Source: Amborella trichopoda
Lineage: Eukaryota; Streptophyta; Magnoliopsida; Amborellales; Amborellaceae
Direction of reading: 5' to 3'
Length of the DNA: 64,000 nucleotides
NCBI RefSeq assembly: GCF_000471905.2
Contig: NW_006495933.1
Coordinates: forward strand, 1,208,663-1,272,662
Numbering within the stretch: position 1 is the stretch's first letter; each line of letters starts with the position of its first letter. This document shows, one piece after another, positions 11,331 through 23,829 of the stretch. A model generated the notes under the pieces. The model searched no databases. It saw only the letters and a program-made list of their open reading frames with translations, and had not been told where the DNA came from. The position numbers and the translations under genes are program-made.

Positions 11331-14158
11331 TAAACATGCCCCACACACGCACACGTGCCCTTTACATGCCTGCCTTCCGACCCGTTCATGTGCGCGCACC
11401 ACCTTCATCAACCTCCCCAACAAATCCCTCTTCCTTCATTACCATTCATCATTCCCAAGTGAGTTTCACCCTCGCTCACAAATGGTGAGCCATCCCGCCA
11501 TCCATACTCGTCGTTAGCTAGTCGGTCACCACTTTCGATCCATTCGCCATTCGTCCCTTATAGATATGCCATCTCCCCAAAGTGAGTCAAACCATCACCA
11601 TACTCACTCTATGGCCTCCATAGACTACCATTCATCTCCACCACGGTCCAGCTGTATGACTCTAAATTATAGTACACGTCCTAGTCGCATGACGTTAAAA
11701 GGCTTCGCACAGGTCCCAAAGGCATGACTCTAACACGCATTCATAAAAAAATAAAAATAAAATAACAGGCAGGGTGTATACTTGGACAAGGGAACACCAT
11801 GAGTAAAAATAACGGACGAGCATGGTGCAAACCCGAAAGGGCACCGTGAGTAAAAATGGAAGAATAAGGGTGGACATGGCCGAAAGGTCATGGGTAAGAG
11901 TCCCCAAAGGAAAGGACGTTGGTGAAAACCATCTTTATGGCACCGCTTCCCAAGTCCAAGTGAAAACCCACAAAGGACACTTGGATCAATAAGCAGGTTG
12001 ATGCAGCACACGCTTCATAGGCGGCTTTAGCCAACATTCAAAAGAAAATCCTGGTGTCATAATACCCTGATACCAAGGCCCAAAAAGATGAGCATCAACG
12101 AAATACTCCGACAGTTTGAGTTCATTCATAAAAAGGACTCAAAGGACGGATTACTCCCCAAGAAGATGAGACAAGTCTCATGAAGAAGAGCATCATTCTC
12201 ATGAGGTCACTAACGCACTCCAAGATGCTGAGGGTGCCCCAAGAAAGCCAAGTCAGCTAGACCTTAGACTTGTTATGCAACAACAGGATTGAGCCCTTAG
12301 GGGTCGCCTCGGATAACGAAGACAGGTATCTTGATTGTTGAAATTGCTAGCAGTAAGCAGGGTTATGCTCAATGCTGGTCACCTCGATAAACTGAGGTAC
12401 CCTACCCACCAAGCAAAATCTGGAGCAAAACACAGACGATCGCCAACAGAAGGCCCTTCAATAGACCATCCAGAACAAACAACGAAACAAACAAACCCAG
12501 ACTAAATGGGAAAAAATTCCTTTAAGCATGGCACTTCACCGATAGACAGGCCTAATTCTGACCAACGAGGTTCGTACAAAATCCTCAACTGTCAGAATCA
12601 CAAACAGTCCACGTAAGGGTGAGGACTTTTATTGGATCCCTCAAAAGTCTCTTCTCCCCCAAGTCTCCACGGATGGGCTTGTACGTAGTATCCAAACATC
12701 TGAGCATCCTAGTACAACATTGCGTGGATCTCCTCAATGTTCACGTTGTCCTATGGCTAAGAAGAAAAAAGTAATAAAGCCGAAGGAAATTTTCCAAATG
12801 TTATCCTTATCGCTTCTCTCGAAGCACAACATTCGGTGGGGCAAGCTGTTTGAAGACATTTTTCAGCACCTTGAGTGCCCGATGTGGAATTAAAGAGAAG
12901 CTGATCAATAAAGGCTTGACATGCAATGGAATTCCTAACAGTCTCAGAATTGCCCCAGAATGGGTTAAATATTCTTAAGAACTTTAAAAGGCCATTTGCC
13001 AAGTTTCGTCGCAATCCAACATGTCTAAGGCAGTGAAAATAAACAAAACATTTTGAAAAAATCAGCCTCTAGCACCTTCAAATGGACCTCGTAACTAGAA
13101 ATTTATTTTCGATGCATCAAACAATTATAGGACCACTGTCATTGGATCCAACACGGTTAACAACCCCTATGGGTCAAGTTTTAGCTTAAACATACATCCC
13201 AGGACAAAGTTATGGGAGAAATATTAAAACGGGATAGGCCGCATGTTACCCCCGTGCGGCCTCCCTACACCAATCTCCATTAAAGGAGACTGGTTTGTAC
13301 AGTCACGACCAGCAACTTCAGAGACCCATATCTCACTCGTTACATGTCGGATCACGCTCAAATTTTGTGAGTGTGTTTGTCTTGTCAAGACGGGCGTTTT
13401 GATATGTGGCACGTCTCATGACGAAACCCGAACAGGGAGAAAAACTAGAGAGAAGTTAACGAATTGTGAAGACATTTATAGAAAATTCAGTAGCAACATG
13501 CCTCGCTTGAGCAGCCATATCACGGGGCTTGCATACCTGATCGATGCGAAACCATTTGCATTATGAACATAAGGTCTGAGGCTATGTCTGTTTCGAACGT
13601 TGCTTATGATGAACTATTGGATTCGGCACAAGAAAGCATCAAAGTTACTACAGATTCAGGTCGCTGGATTTCCAGATTTCAGCCAAAAACCCAAGACGAT
13701 GAAATCTTCGTTCGGCCATGAAATCGAGCTGCGTTTGTTGCAACACGATCGTGACGGCATGCTCAGTGCAATTCAACGAAGAAACTAAAGAAAAACATCA
13801 AGAAACAAGCACACTATCGATTAAAAGTTTTTAACATCAATGCAAATTTCGAGTCGCATGATCGTGGTCTAAAAACACAATTTGTGGTTCGAAGTTGATA
13901 TCAAATTGATCGTCATGCCGAGCCTAACAATAAAGTAATCATATTCGGCCAAACGGACGCCGGAGCAACCCGAATCATCTATGGAAGATCACGCAATCTA
14001 GGGCAGCAGTATAGACTGTTTTGGAATTCTATGTAATGTTGAGCAGGGCAAAACTGTCCTTTTGAACCCATTTTTAGATTTTTTTTTAATTCAAATAAGT
14101 TGTAATTATCATCAACTAAACTAGATTTTGGGCTTCCACCCATATTTGGGCTCAATTC
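11331..14158 (+). other. LTR A, conserved U3 body
   Basis: No gene recognised. The part from about 12640 to 14150 is strongly conserved by eye in LTRs B, C, D, E and G, including TTTTTCAGCACCTTG (near 12857) and a block ending TTAATTCAAATAAGTTGTAATTATCATC just before the TATA box. It presumably carries the promoter-proximal control sequences. Confidence 0.55.
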
Positions 14159-14166
14159 TATAAATA
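14159..14166 (+). promoter_or_regulatory. Sense TATA box of LTR A
   Basis: TATAAATA lies within AATTCTATAAATACATGCTA, a phrase kept at the same place in LTRs B, C, D, E and G. It is about 5.9 kb into the LTR and about 150 bases before the CT tract, and probably marks the U3/R border of genomic transcription. Confidence 0.65.
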
Positions 14167-14310
14167 CATGCTAAACCTAATTGTAAAAGGGCCTTCTCAG
14201 TTTTCAATCTCATGAATAAAAATTGAGAGTTTCACATTGAAATTGTGGGCACATCTTGGAGGGAGAGAGTGAGGAGAGAGAAGAATAAGTATGGAATCCT
14301 TTGGTAAAAG

Positions 14311-14815
14311 TAACTTTCTCTCTCCTCATCTCATCTCTCTTTCTCTCCTTGCCCTCTCATCTCTCTCGTTCTCTCTTCTATCTCTTTCTCTCTCCTCTTC
14401 TCCTCTATCTCTTTCTCTCTCCTCCTCTCTTCTCTCTCTCTTTCTCTCTCCTCCTCTCTCCTCTCTCATTCTCTCAACTCTTCTTGTCCATCTCTTTTTC
14501 TCTCCTCCTCTTGTCTCTCTTTCTCTCTCCTCCTTCTTCTCTCTTTCTCTCAACTCTTCTCGTCCATCTCTTTCTCTCCTTCTCTTTTCTCTCTTTCTCT
14601 CTCCTCTTCTCATTTATCTTCTCTCTCTCTTCCTCTCTTCTCTCTCTTTCTCTATCCTCTTCTCATCTCTCTTTCTCTCTCCTCCTCTCTTCTCTCTTTC
14701 TCTTTTCGCTCTCTTTCTTGATCTTCTTTATTCACTTTCCTTCTCTCTCTTCTATCCTTCTCTTCTCTTTCCTCGCTTTCTTAATCTATATTTTCCTTCT
14801 TTCTCCCTTCTTCAT
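14311..14815 (+). repeat. CT-rich tract downstream of the TATA box (LTR A)
   Basis: About 500 bases of TCTCTCTTTCTCTCTCCTCC-like sequence. A tract of the same type follows the sense TATA box in every LTR copy of the window. Long open frames through it (serine/leucine-rich) are low-complexity artefacts. Confidence 0.85.
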
Positions 14816-14943
14816 TCATGTTCGGCGAAGCATATCGCCAGGTATAGTGTCCTCCTACTTTTGTAACATAAACAATGAGTTGGGCCTTAACCAAAGTGAC
14901 GGGCCGAAACTCTGTCCAAATTTCTTCTTGTCTCTTTCCCTTT

Positions 14944-15697
14944 GTCATGGATGGTGGAACCTCATCACCATCCATGTGTTATTATATTTTTCTATTCTAT
15001 TTCATGGACGGTGGAACCTCATTGTCGTTCATGTTTTCTTCTATTTTTTCTCTCATGTGTCATGAACAGTGGAACCTTTTCGCCGTCCATGTTTTTTTAT
15101 GTTTTCTCTTTCCTATGTCATGGAGGGCAGAACCTCATCACCGTTCATGTTTGTTCTATTTACTCTTTCTTATGTGATGGATGGCAGAGCCTCATCACCG
15201 TCCATGTTTTCTTCTATTTTCTCTTTCCTAAGGCATGGACGGCAGAACCTCATCGTTGTCCATGTTTTCTTCTATTTTCTCTCTCCTATGTCATGGACGG
15301 TAGAACCTCATCATTGTCCATGTTTTCTTCTACTTTCTCCTCTATCATGGACAACAAAACCTCATCGCTGTCCATTTCACTTTCTCCTCTCTTTCTCTAT
15401 CATGGATGGCGGAACCTCATCGTCGTCCATGCTTTTTCCTCTTTCTCTCTCCTCCATCATGGACGGTGGAACCCCATCACTGTCCATGTCTTCTCCTTTT
15501 CTCTCTCCTCAGTTACTGATGGAGGAACCCCATGATCATCCATGTCTTCTTCTTTTCTCTCTCCTCTGCCATGGACGGTAGAACCCCATCCCTGTCTATG
15601 TTCTCTCTCAGTCATGGACTGCAGAACCCTCTCGTCGTCCATGCTCCTTTCTTCTCTCTCCTCTGTCATGGATGATGAAACCTCATCGTTGTCCATG
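14944..15697 (+). repeat. Array of about 14 hairpin units, ~57-bp period (LTR A)
   Basis: Each unit contains a short inverted repeat. The first is perfect: CATGGATGGTG, loop GAACCTCAT, CACCATCCATG (14946-14976). Later units keep pairing with changed arms, for example CATGGACGGTG with CACTGTCCATG. Units are separated by CT-rich spacers. The array lies downstream of the sense TATA box, so it would be in the 5' leader of the element RNA. Confidence 0.8.
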
Positions 15698-15849
15698 TTT
15701 CTCTTATCCCTTACTTCTTTTATCGCTCTCTTCTTACTTCTTACTTCTCACCTTTTTTATTTTCTCTTCTCCCTCTTTTTCATCTCTCTCTTCCTTCTTC
15801 TTCCTCTCTCGTTTAAGCAAGGAAAGTTAAGATTAACACTTTCATGATA

Positions 15850-16538
15850 GTCCCGTTGTCGAGCAGAATTTATGTCGCGCTGGTCTGAGTTACTGTGCCC
15901 GTATTGTTAGCACGACAAGCTAACCATTGTGTTAGGACTGGTTGGTGATCGTTCTGCCGTTGAGTAGTATTGCCACCGTGCCGGTCTGAGTTACCTTGCT
16001 CGTCTTGGTACCACGTCAGGTCAATCACTTGTTGATCGAGCTACTGTGTTAGTCTAGCCACTTGGTCAAATTCTTCTCTTCCCCTTTCCTCTATTTTATC
16101 CCTTTCTTCTCTACTTATCACCCCAAATCTTCATCTCACTGGTTCCCTTTCTTCATTTGAATGCGCATGCCCATGTGCATTCGCCCAAAGACAAGGAGGG
16201 GTCCCTTGACCCATTTGTCTTGTAAATTTAAGCATGTGTGTGTGATTGCAGAAACAAGAGAGTCCAGGCCAAGGGAGGCGATTCCGATCCAGTTGTAGGA
16301 CTGGGGGATTTTCGACGTGATCTAAGAGGGTGCCCACGTGAGTCAGCGCGAGTGAGTCACGGCAGGTGAGGTGTGTCCTACCTCACATTAAAATACCTCT
16401 CTCATCGGTTGGTATACCTACCCTTGTTTCCTAACAAGGTTCTCGAGAGAGCAGTCTCAAGTCTCGAGTTTCCCTAAAACCTGAGACACGTGCCACCAGG
16501 TCATCCCTACCCAGAGGGCGAGATCGAGCCACTTAACT
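15850..16538 (+). other. Conserved 3' end of LTR A
   Basis: This U5 end recurs in all copies: a GTTGTCGAGCAG phrase, GTGTGTGATTGCAGAAACA, CGTGATCTAAGAGGGTGCCC, CTCATCGGTTGGTATACCT, and GGCGAGATCGAG next to the terminus. It ends in CTTAACTA rather than the CTAACCA seen elsewhere. Confidence 0.7.
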
Positions 16539-16962
16539 ACTTATGAAGTCTATTGAAAGCCCAGTCCTCCAATTCAATTATGAATTCCATGTTGTTCTGT
16601 GGAACAATACTTACTGTGAGAAGGACGTGCTCTCCATCATAGGCCATATCCTTGCTAGAAATGTCTGCTCGATTCAAATCTGTCTTCCTCTGATGTGAGA
16701 GCAGCTCCTAGTAATCAACCACCCTCTTTTTCTCAAATACAAGAGCAATACTGGGGATCGATTGCTCTCTTTCCTTCTGATGTAAAAGAAATTCTTGATA
16801 ATGTATACATGTACCTTACCAAAAAGGTTTTTGGTTGTAACTTGTAATTCCTCATAATGTAATAAAACGAGTTTTTGCTTAAGACTTCTTAATTTGCCTT
16901 ACTTCTCTTCTTCACTACTCCTCCCCCTTTTCTTTTATTCTTTGTTCCCCTCTTTTCTTTGT
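16539..16962 (+). pseudogene. Possible 3' tail of a PMD-type gene
   Basis: This sequence lies between LTR A and an integrase end on the other strand. AATAAA at 16861-16866 sits in an AT-rich tail, as expected for a plus-strand gene ending here. Position and orientation match the tail-to-tail PMD arrangement seen in X, Y and Z, but no PMD signature survives in so short a piece. The assignment rests on context only. Confidence 0.3.
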
Positions 16963-17507
16963 TCATTGAGGCTCGAGGACATATAAGGGATAATACTTCT
17001 TCAAGTATCGCCCATTGATGGGGGGCATTGCCTCTTCCCCATCAGGGTGTGCCAATATATAAGCCCCATTTAACGAGAGTTTCTTGACTATGAAAGGGCC
17101 TTCCCACTTGGGCTCAAACTTTCCTTTGCATCGCTCATGCATAAAAATTAGCTTTTTAACTGCTAGAACCAAGTCCCCACGAGTGAATGAGCAGACTTTG
17201 ACTGACTCTTTAAAGGACCTCTTCATTCTACCCTGATTGAGTTCAAGATTTTGCTGAGCTTCCAACCTCTTTTCATCGAGTGCATCCAACTCTTGATAAT
17301 GGAGCTTGACCCTTTCATCTTCGGTCAGACCATGTTGTATGGCGATGCAAAGTGAAGGAAGTTGAATTTAGAGGGGCAAGATTGCTTCTTCGCCATAAAT
17401 TAGGGAAAAAATGGTGGAGTTCGTCGCATTTCGTATGGTGGTGCGATAGGCCCACAAAGCTTCAGGAAGTTTCTCATGCCAGTTTTTCTTCGTTTTTTAT
17501 ATCGACT
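16963..17507 (-). mobile_element. Ty3/gypsy integrase C-terminal block (island element)
   Basis: The minus strand gives ALDEKRLEAQQNLELNQGRM, then GRYLKKYYP at the end, with KFEPKWEGPFIVKKL and DGEEAMPPINGRY between. These are hallmarks of the Tat integrase C-terminal region. Nearer 17.5 kb on the same strand the catalytic-core end (YGEEA-type) can be recognised. The block is directly bordered by the 3' end of LTR B, so it is either an internally shortened element or an older element split by insertion. It is a broken fossil. Confidence 0.8.
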
Positions 17508-18089
17508 TGGTTAGGTGCCTCGATCTCACCCTCTAGATGTGGATGATCGAGCGGCACGTGTCTCAAGTTTCAGGGGAACTCGGGACTTTGAGATCACTCT
17601 CTCGAGAACCTCACTCAGGAGTAAGGGCAGGTAGACTAACGGATGAGAGAGGAATTTAAGGTGGGTTTGGGACTTACTCGGGCTGACTCGCATGGGCGTC
17701 CACTTAAATCACGAAGAAAGCCCCCCAATCATAGAATTGGTTCAAAATCGCTAGACACCAGAACGATCAACGGCCAGCTTGACACAATGGCTAGCCTATT
17801 GTGGCAGTAAGGTGGGCACATTAACTAAAATTGGCTCAGGAAAATACTGTTAGACGACAAGACTACCATGGCAATGTTTGTCTCAGCCTCTCTTGGTCAA
17901 ATGAGAGAGAGAGCGATGAAAGAAGAGAGAGAAAGAGAAACATGCATAGTACTACCGATGTCGTGCATGTGAGAAGAAGACGAGATGAGCAATGAGAGAG
18001 AAAGGAAAAGGGAAGGAGACGGAAAAGAATGAATAAGAAAGAGAGAGAATAGAACAAGGGAACATGGGCGACAATGAGAGAAAAGATAA

Positions 18090-18765
18090 CAAAGAATATG
18101 GATGGCGATGAGCTCCCTCCGTCCATGACAAAAGGGTAAGAAGAGAGAAGACACGGGTGGTAAGCCTCTGCTGCTCATGACAGAGGAACAAGAAGAGAGA
18201 GAAAACATGGATGATGATGAGCTTCTTTCGTCCCTGACAGAGGAATGAGAGAAGACATGAACAACAATAAGCTTCCACCATCCATGATAAAAGATTAAGA
18301 GGAGAGAGAAAACTTGGGCGGCGATGTGCTTCTTTAATCCATGATAAAAGATTAAGAGGAGAGAGAAAATATGGATGATGATGTGTTTCCACCGTCCATG
18401 ATAGAAGATTAAGAGGAAAGAGAAAATATGGGCAGCGATTTGCTTCCACCATCCATGATAGAAGAATAAGAGGAGAGAGAGAATATGGAGGCGATGTGCT
18501 TTCATCGTCCATGATAAAAGGTTAAGAGGAGAGAGAAAATATGGGCTACAATGTGCTTCTGCCATGCATGACAAAAGGTTAAGAGGAAAGAGAAAATATG
18601 AGCGGTGATGTGCTTTCACAGTCCATGATAGAAGGTTAAGGAGAGAGAAAACATGGGTAGCGATATGCTTCCGTCGTTCATGATAGAGAATAAGAAAAAG
18701 AGAGAGAACATGGACAACGTTGTGCTTCCACCTTCCATGATAAAAGGGAAGGCAATGAGACTTTG
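18090..18765 (-). repeat. Hairpin array of LTR B, ~60-bp period
   Basis: About eleven units with ATGGACGGTGGAA-type arms (read on the minus strand), separated by GA-rich spacers. The pairing is more decayed than in LTR A, but period and place are the same. Confidence 0.7.
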
Positions 18766-18839
18766 ACAGATGCTTGACCCGGCACTCGGGTTAAGGCTCG
18801 ACTCACTGTTTGTGTCCTTGAAGCAAGAAGACATTATGC

Positions 18840-19170
18840 TAGGTGATAGAATTCGCCATGCATGAACAGAGAGGAAGAAGAGAGAATAGAGAGAGTAGGA
18901 AAGAGAAGCAATAGAAAGGAAAGATAAAGAAAAGAAGGAAAGTGGATAAAGATGATCAGAGAGGAAATAGGAAAGAAAGATGTATGAGAGGAGAGAGAAA
19001 GAGAGAGATAGAGATGAGGAGAGATATAAAGATGAGGAGAGAGAAAGAGAGAGATGAGAGGAGGAGAGAGAAAGAGAGATGATAGGAGGAGAGAGAAAGA
19101 GAGATATGAGAGGAGAGAGAAAGAGAGAGATGAGAGGAGGAGAGAGAAAATTACCTTCATCAAAGGGTAC
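18840..19170 (-). repeat. GA/CT tract of LTR B
   Basis: Long GAGAGAGAAAGAGAGATGAG-like sequence, the reverse complement of the CT tract of LTR A at the equivalent place. Confidence 0.85.
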
Positions 19171-19294
19171 CAGACCTTTTCTTCTCTCTCCTCTCTCTCT
19201 CCAAGACATGCCCACGATTTGAACGTGAAAACTCTCAAAATTTATTGAAGAGTATTGAATAATCAACGGTCCTTTAACAATTGTGTTTAGCATG

Positions 19295-19302
19295 TACTTA
19301 TA
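19295..19302 (-). promoter_or_regulatory. Sense TATA box of LTR B
   Basis: Read on the minus strand, TATAAGTA lies in the conserved AATTCTATAAGTACATGCTA phrase, just upstream of the GA/CT tract. Confidence 0.55.
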
Positions 19303-22229
19303 GAATTAGGCCCAAACATGGGTGGATACCCAAAAAATATTTAAATTGATGATAATTACAATTTAATTGAATTAAAATAAATTTTAAAATTGGGTGAAAA
19401 ATGACTGTTTTACCCCTGCCCAACAATATGCAAAATTCCAAAACAGTCCCTACTGTTGCCCTAGAACTTGTGTGATCTTCTATGGATGATCCGGGGTTTC
19501 TCTGGTGACTGTTTGACCAAAAGATAATTGTCTTCTTGTTGGGCTCGGCATGGCAATCGATTTGATACCAACTTCGAGCCATGGATTGTGTTTTTAGGCT
19601 ACGATCATGGGACTAGAAATTTGAATGAATCTTGAAAACTTCGAATCGACAGTGTGCTTATTTCTTAACTTTTTTCTTTGGTTTCTTCCTTGAATCACAC
19701 CAGGAATACCGTTACTATCACGTGGCAACAACCACAGCTCGATTCCTTGTCCGACCGAAGATTTTGTCAACTTTGGTTTTTTACCAAAATTTGGAAATCG
19801 GATGGCCGGACTTTATGGCACCTCTGATGCCTCCATGTGTAAAATCCAACCGTTCATCATACATGGGTTTTGTACCAAAGATAGTCTCGAACCTTACGCA
19901 CATAATGCAATTGGTTTACTTCGATCGTTTACTCGAGCGTCGTGATTTGGCCGCTCAAGCGAGGCATGCTACTGCTAAATTTTCTGCAACTATCTTCACG
20001 AATCAACTTCTTTTTAGTTTTTCTCCTTGCTCGGGTATCGGCATGGGTTGTGCCACATATCAAAACACTCGTATTGATGAGATGAACATGATCACCTAAT
20101 TTGAGAGCAATCCGACTCAAAATGTTTGAGATAGGGGCCTTTAAAGTTGTTGCTCGAGACTGTGCACATTAGCCTCCTTTAATGGAGATTAGTGTACGGA
20201 GACCACAGGGGAATAGCTTATGGCCTACCCTTTTTTAGTCTTTTACTTATAACTTTGTCTTGGAATGCCCGATTAAGCCCAAACTTGAGCCGTAGGGGAT
20301 TTTGATCGTGCCAGATCCAATGGCAGTGGTCCCACAACTATTTGATGCACTGAGAATATAGTTCTAGCTACGGGGTCCATTTAAGGGTGCTAGAGGCTGA
20401 TTTTTTTGAAATTGTTTCTTTGTCTGCGCTGCCTTAGACATATCAGATTGAGACAAAACTTGGCAGGTGGCCTTTCAGAGTGTTTCAAAAGATTATAAAC
20501 CATTCTGGGGCAATTCTGAGGCTGTCGAGAATTTCACTGTATGTTAAGTATTTTATTGACTGACTTCCTCCTTATTCCGCATCAAGGAGCAAGGTGTTGA
20601 AAAATGTCTTCAAACAGCTTTCCCCACCGAATGTTTGTGCTTCGAGAGAAGCGAGAAAGACAACATTCAAAAAATTTCCTTTGGCTTTATTACTTTTTTC
20701 TTCCTAGCCACAGGACCATGTGAACACCGAGGAGATTTACACGACGCTGCAACTAGGATGCTCAAATGTTTGGCTGCAATATACAGGTCCATCAGTGGAG
20801 ACTTTTAATGGAGAAGAGACTTCTTTGAGGGATCCTGTCGAAGTCCTCACCCTCAAGGGACTAATTATGATTCTGACAGTTGAGTATTTCGTATGGACCT
20901 CGTTGATCAAAATCAAGCCCCTCTTGCAGTAGAGTGCCGTGTTTGAAGGGCATTTTTCCCATTTAGTCTGGGTTTTTTTATCCTCTGGTGTTGGTTCACA
21001 TTTCGAGGATTTTGTTTTATTTGTTTTAGATGGTCTATTGAAGGCCCTTCTCTCTACATCGTCTACGTTGTGCACCAAATATTCCTTGGCAGGCAGGGTA
21101 CTTGAGTTTATCGAGGTGACCGGCTTTCGGTATAACCCCTACCCACTGCTTTGTAGTTTCAACAATTAAGATACCTTTCTTCTTTGTCCGAGGCGACCCC
21201 TAAGGATTCAATCCTAATTGTTGTATCACAGGTCCAAAGTCATGGCTGACTTATCCTTCTTTAGGAACGTTTTAGCATTTTGAAGTGTGTTAGAGACCTT
21301 GTCGGAATATTACTCTTCTTCATGAGACTTGTATTTCCTTTTTGACGAGTTTTCTATCTTTCAAGTCCTTTCTGTGAATGGACTCAAGCTGTCGGAATCT
21401 TTTCCTTGAAGCGTATATTTTTGGAGTTCTGGTATTGTGACACCAGGGATCTTTTCTCTTTGAGTGTGGGCTAAAGCCACTTGTTGACACAAACGCTGCA
21501 TCAACCAGTTTATTGGTTCAAGTGTCCTCTGCAAATTTTTACTTGATCTTGGGAAGTGACGTCGTAGAGACGATTTTCACTAACTTCCTTTTATTTGGGG
21601 CTCTTTTACCGATAACCTTTCGGTCATGTTTACCCTTACTTTCCCATTTTTACTCAAGGTGCCATTTCGGGTTTTTCATCGTGCCTAGGTTTTTATTGAC
21701 ACATAACTCTTTTACTCATGGTTTTGTGACCATGCCCCTCCATCAGTTTTACTCATGGCGTTCCCTTATCAAGTATACACCATGCCCCATTATTTTTTTA
21801 TTTTTTTATTTTTTGTTAGGCGTGTTTAAGGTCATGCCTTCGGGACCTGTGCAAAGCCTTTTAAAGCCATCCGACATGGACATGCACTAAAGTTTAAGGT
21901 CATATAGCTGGACCATAGTGTAGATGAATGGCAGTCTGTAGAGGCCACAGAGTGAGTATTGTGGTGGTTTGGCTCACTCTTTGGCAGATGGGACAAGGCT
22001 ATTTGTGAATGATGGATGATATGTGTGCGGAAGGTGAAAAGTGGTGACCCACTAGCTGAAGACGAGTATGAATGGTGGAATCGTTCATCGTTCTGTTAGC
22101 ATGGGTGGAATGATGGATGGTAGTGATGGAGTGAATGGATTCACTGGGGAAGAAATAAAGGTGGTGCGCACACGAATGGATCGGTTGGGGAAGGTGTGCA
22201 TATAAAGGGTGTGTGCGCATATTGTGGGG

Positions 22230-22650
22230 CGTATTTAAGGTCATGCCTCTTGGACATGTGCAAAGCAGTTTAACGTCATGCGGTTAGGACGTACACTATG
22301 GTTTAAGGTCATATAGCTTGGACCGTAGCTATGCAATTTAAGTCCTGCAGCTTGGATCATGCAGTTTAAGCTCTTGTAACTAGACCTCCGCTACAGTTTA
22401 AAGGTCATGTAGATTGAACCATGGTGCTAAGCCTGTTAATGTCAAGCCGCTAGAACATAGACTATGGTTTAAGGTCATATAGTTTGGACCGCGGCTATGC
22501 AGTTTAAAGTCATACAATTAGGATCGTGCAGTTTAACGACATGCAACTAGACCTCCGCTACAGTTTAAAGGTCATGTAGTTTAGACCATGGAGTTTAAGG
22601 TCGTGCATCTAGACCAATGTTGTGCAGTTTAAGGTCATGCAGCATGGACC
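22230..22650 (-). repeat. U3 repeat field of LTR B
   Basis: Inverted copies of the TTAAACTGCATGGTCC / GACCTTAAACCATAGT field described in LTR A, in roughly 40-base units. Confidence 0.7.
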
Positions 22651-23829
22651 GTGGTGTGAGTCGCCATGTAGGTGAAGCTGCATAGGCCTATGGATAGTAA
22701 TTTGACTCCTTCGGGGTAAAATGATAGCTTGATGTGAGACAGACGTACAGGGGATTAAAGGGGAAGCACGACCCTAACTCTACTATGGATCAATGGGCTG
22801 CAGTACAGGTGTCATTTCTACTGGGGATGAAGGGAGTGGCTTGCCCCTAACATTGGATATGGTGTCAATGGCGTGCTCATAACTCCACTGGGGATAGTGG
22901 TGAGACATGCATAATGATGACCAGGGTTTAACACACATGGTGCTAGAACATGCATGGCGTTAGCATGAAGAGTGTAACACACACGACAACAAACTCAGGA
23001 AAACAAGCAGCGCTGGTCATAGAAGAACATTGGTTAGGTGCCTCGATCTCCCCCTCCGGATCACAGTGATCGAGTGGCGCGCATCTCGGGTTTCAAGGGA
23101 AACCCGAGACTTTGAAATCGCTCTCTCGAGAACCTCGTTCGAGAACAAGGGCAGGTATTACCAACTGATGAGAGAGGAATTTAAGGTGGGTTGGAGACTT
23201 ACTAGGGCTGGCTAGCATGGGCGCCCTCTTAGATCATGAAGAAACCCCCCTAGTCGTAAAACTAGTTCAGAATCGCCTCCCTTGGCTTGTATTCTCCTGT
23301 TTTCTACAATCACATACATATGGCAAATGTTATAAGACAGGTGAATCAACAGACCTCACCTTGCTTCTTTGGTGAATGTACACAAGCGTGCATATTCATA
23401 AGAGGAAGAGAAGAATAAGAGAAGGAAGCTGGGAGAGAAAAGAATTTGACCTGGCAAGGAGATCAGCACAGTTACTAAGCGGGTGGGTAATTGGCCTGAC
23501 GTGGTAGTAAAACAAGCTCAATAACTCAGATCGACTCAACAAAATTACTACTAGACATCAATATCGATACTGACTAACTAGACACAATGGCTAGTCTGTT
23601 GTGGCAATAATTTGGCCACCGTAATTCTGGCACAACAACATTACTGCTAAAGGACAGGACTACCATGATAGGTTAATCTCAACCCCTCTTAGTCAAACGA
23701 AACAATAACAGAAAGAGTGGAGATCATAAAGAAAAACTAAGAAGTAAGATAAGAGAAGAACAAGAGAATAAAAAGAAGGATAGGAAGAGAAAGAAGGAGA
23801 AGAGCGTGAGAGCAAAGAGAAGAACACAA

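Larger units (their letters stand above)
8230..16538 (+). mobile_element. LTR A (3' LTR of element X), about 8.3 kb
   Basis: The proposed LTR starts at TGTAGACACCCCATTTT and ends in a GATCGAGCCACTTAACTA-type end related to the AACCA ends of the other copies. It is collinear with LTR C: the distance from the opposite-strand TATA box to the 3' end is about 6.5 kb in A and 6.4 kb in C. Inside, in order, are palindromes, an opposite-strand TATA box, a 25-bp minisatellite, two U3 repeat fields, a conserved block at about 12.6-14.1 kb, a sense TATA box, a CT tract, a hairpin array and the conserved end. The first 1.1 kb (8230-9370) has no counterpart in the window, so the true LTR might begin later. 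An LTR of this size is exceptional. Confidence 0.6.
17508..23030 (-). mobile_element. LTR B (minus strand)
   Basis: Starting with TGGTTAGGTGCCTCGATCTC (the inverted 3' LTR end), this copy shows the same order as LTR A in reverse: U5 end, hairpin array, GA tract, sense TATA box, conserved body, U3 repeat fields. It stops at 23030 where LTR C begins, so it is incomplete at its 5' end. It is clearly diverged from LTRs C and D and therefore belongs to a different insertion. Confidence 0.75.

Noticed and set aside
14291-15581. Long plus-strand open frames of 191-254 codons through the CT tract and hairpin array
   Set aside because: Serine/leucine/phenylalanine-rich translations of simple sequence and tandem units; open in several frames at once and without any domain.
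17897-19293. Long minus-strand open frames of 186-240 codons
   Set aside because: Reverse-strand equivalents of the same CT tract and hairpin array in LTR B.
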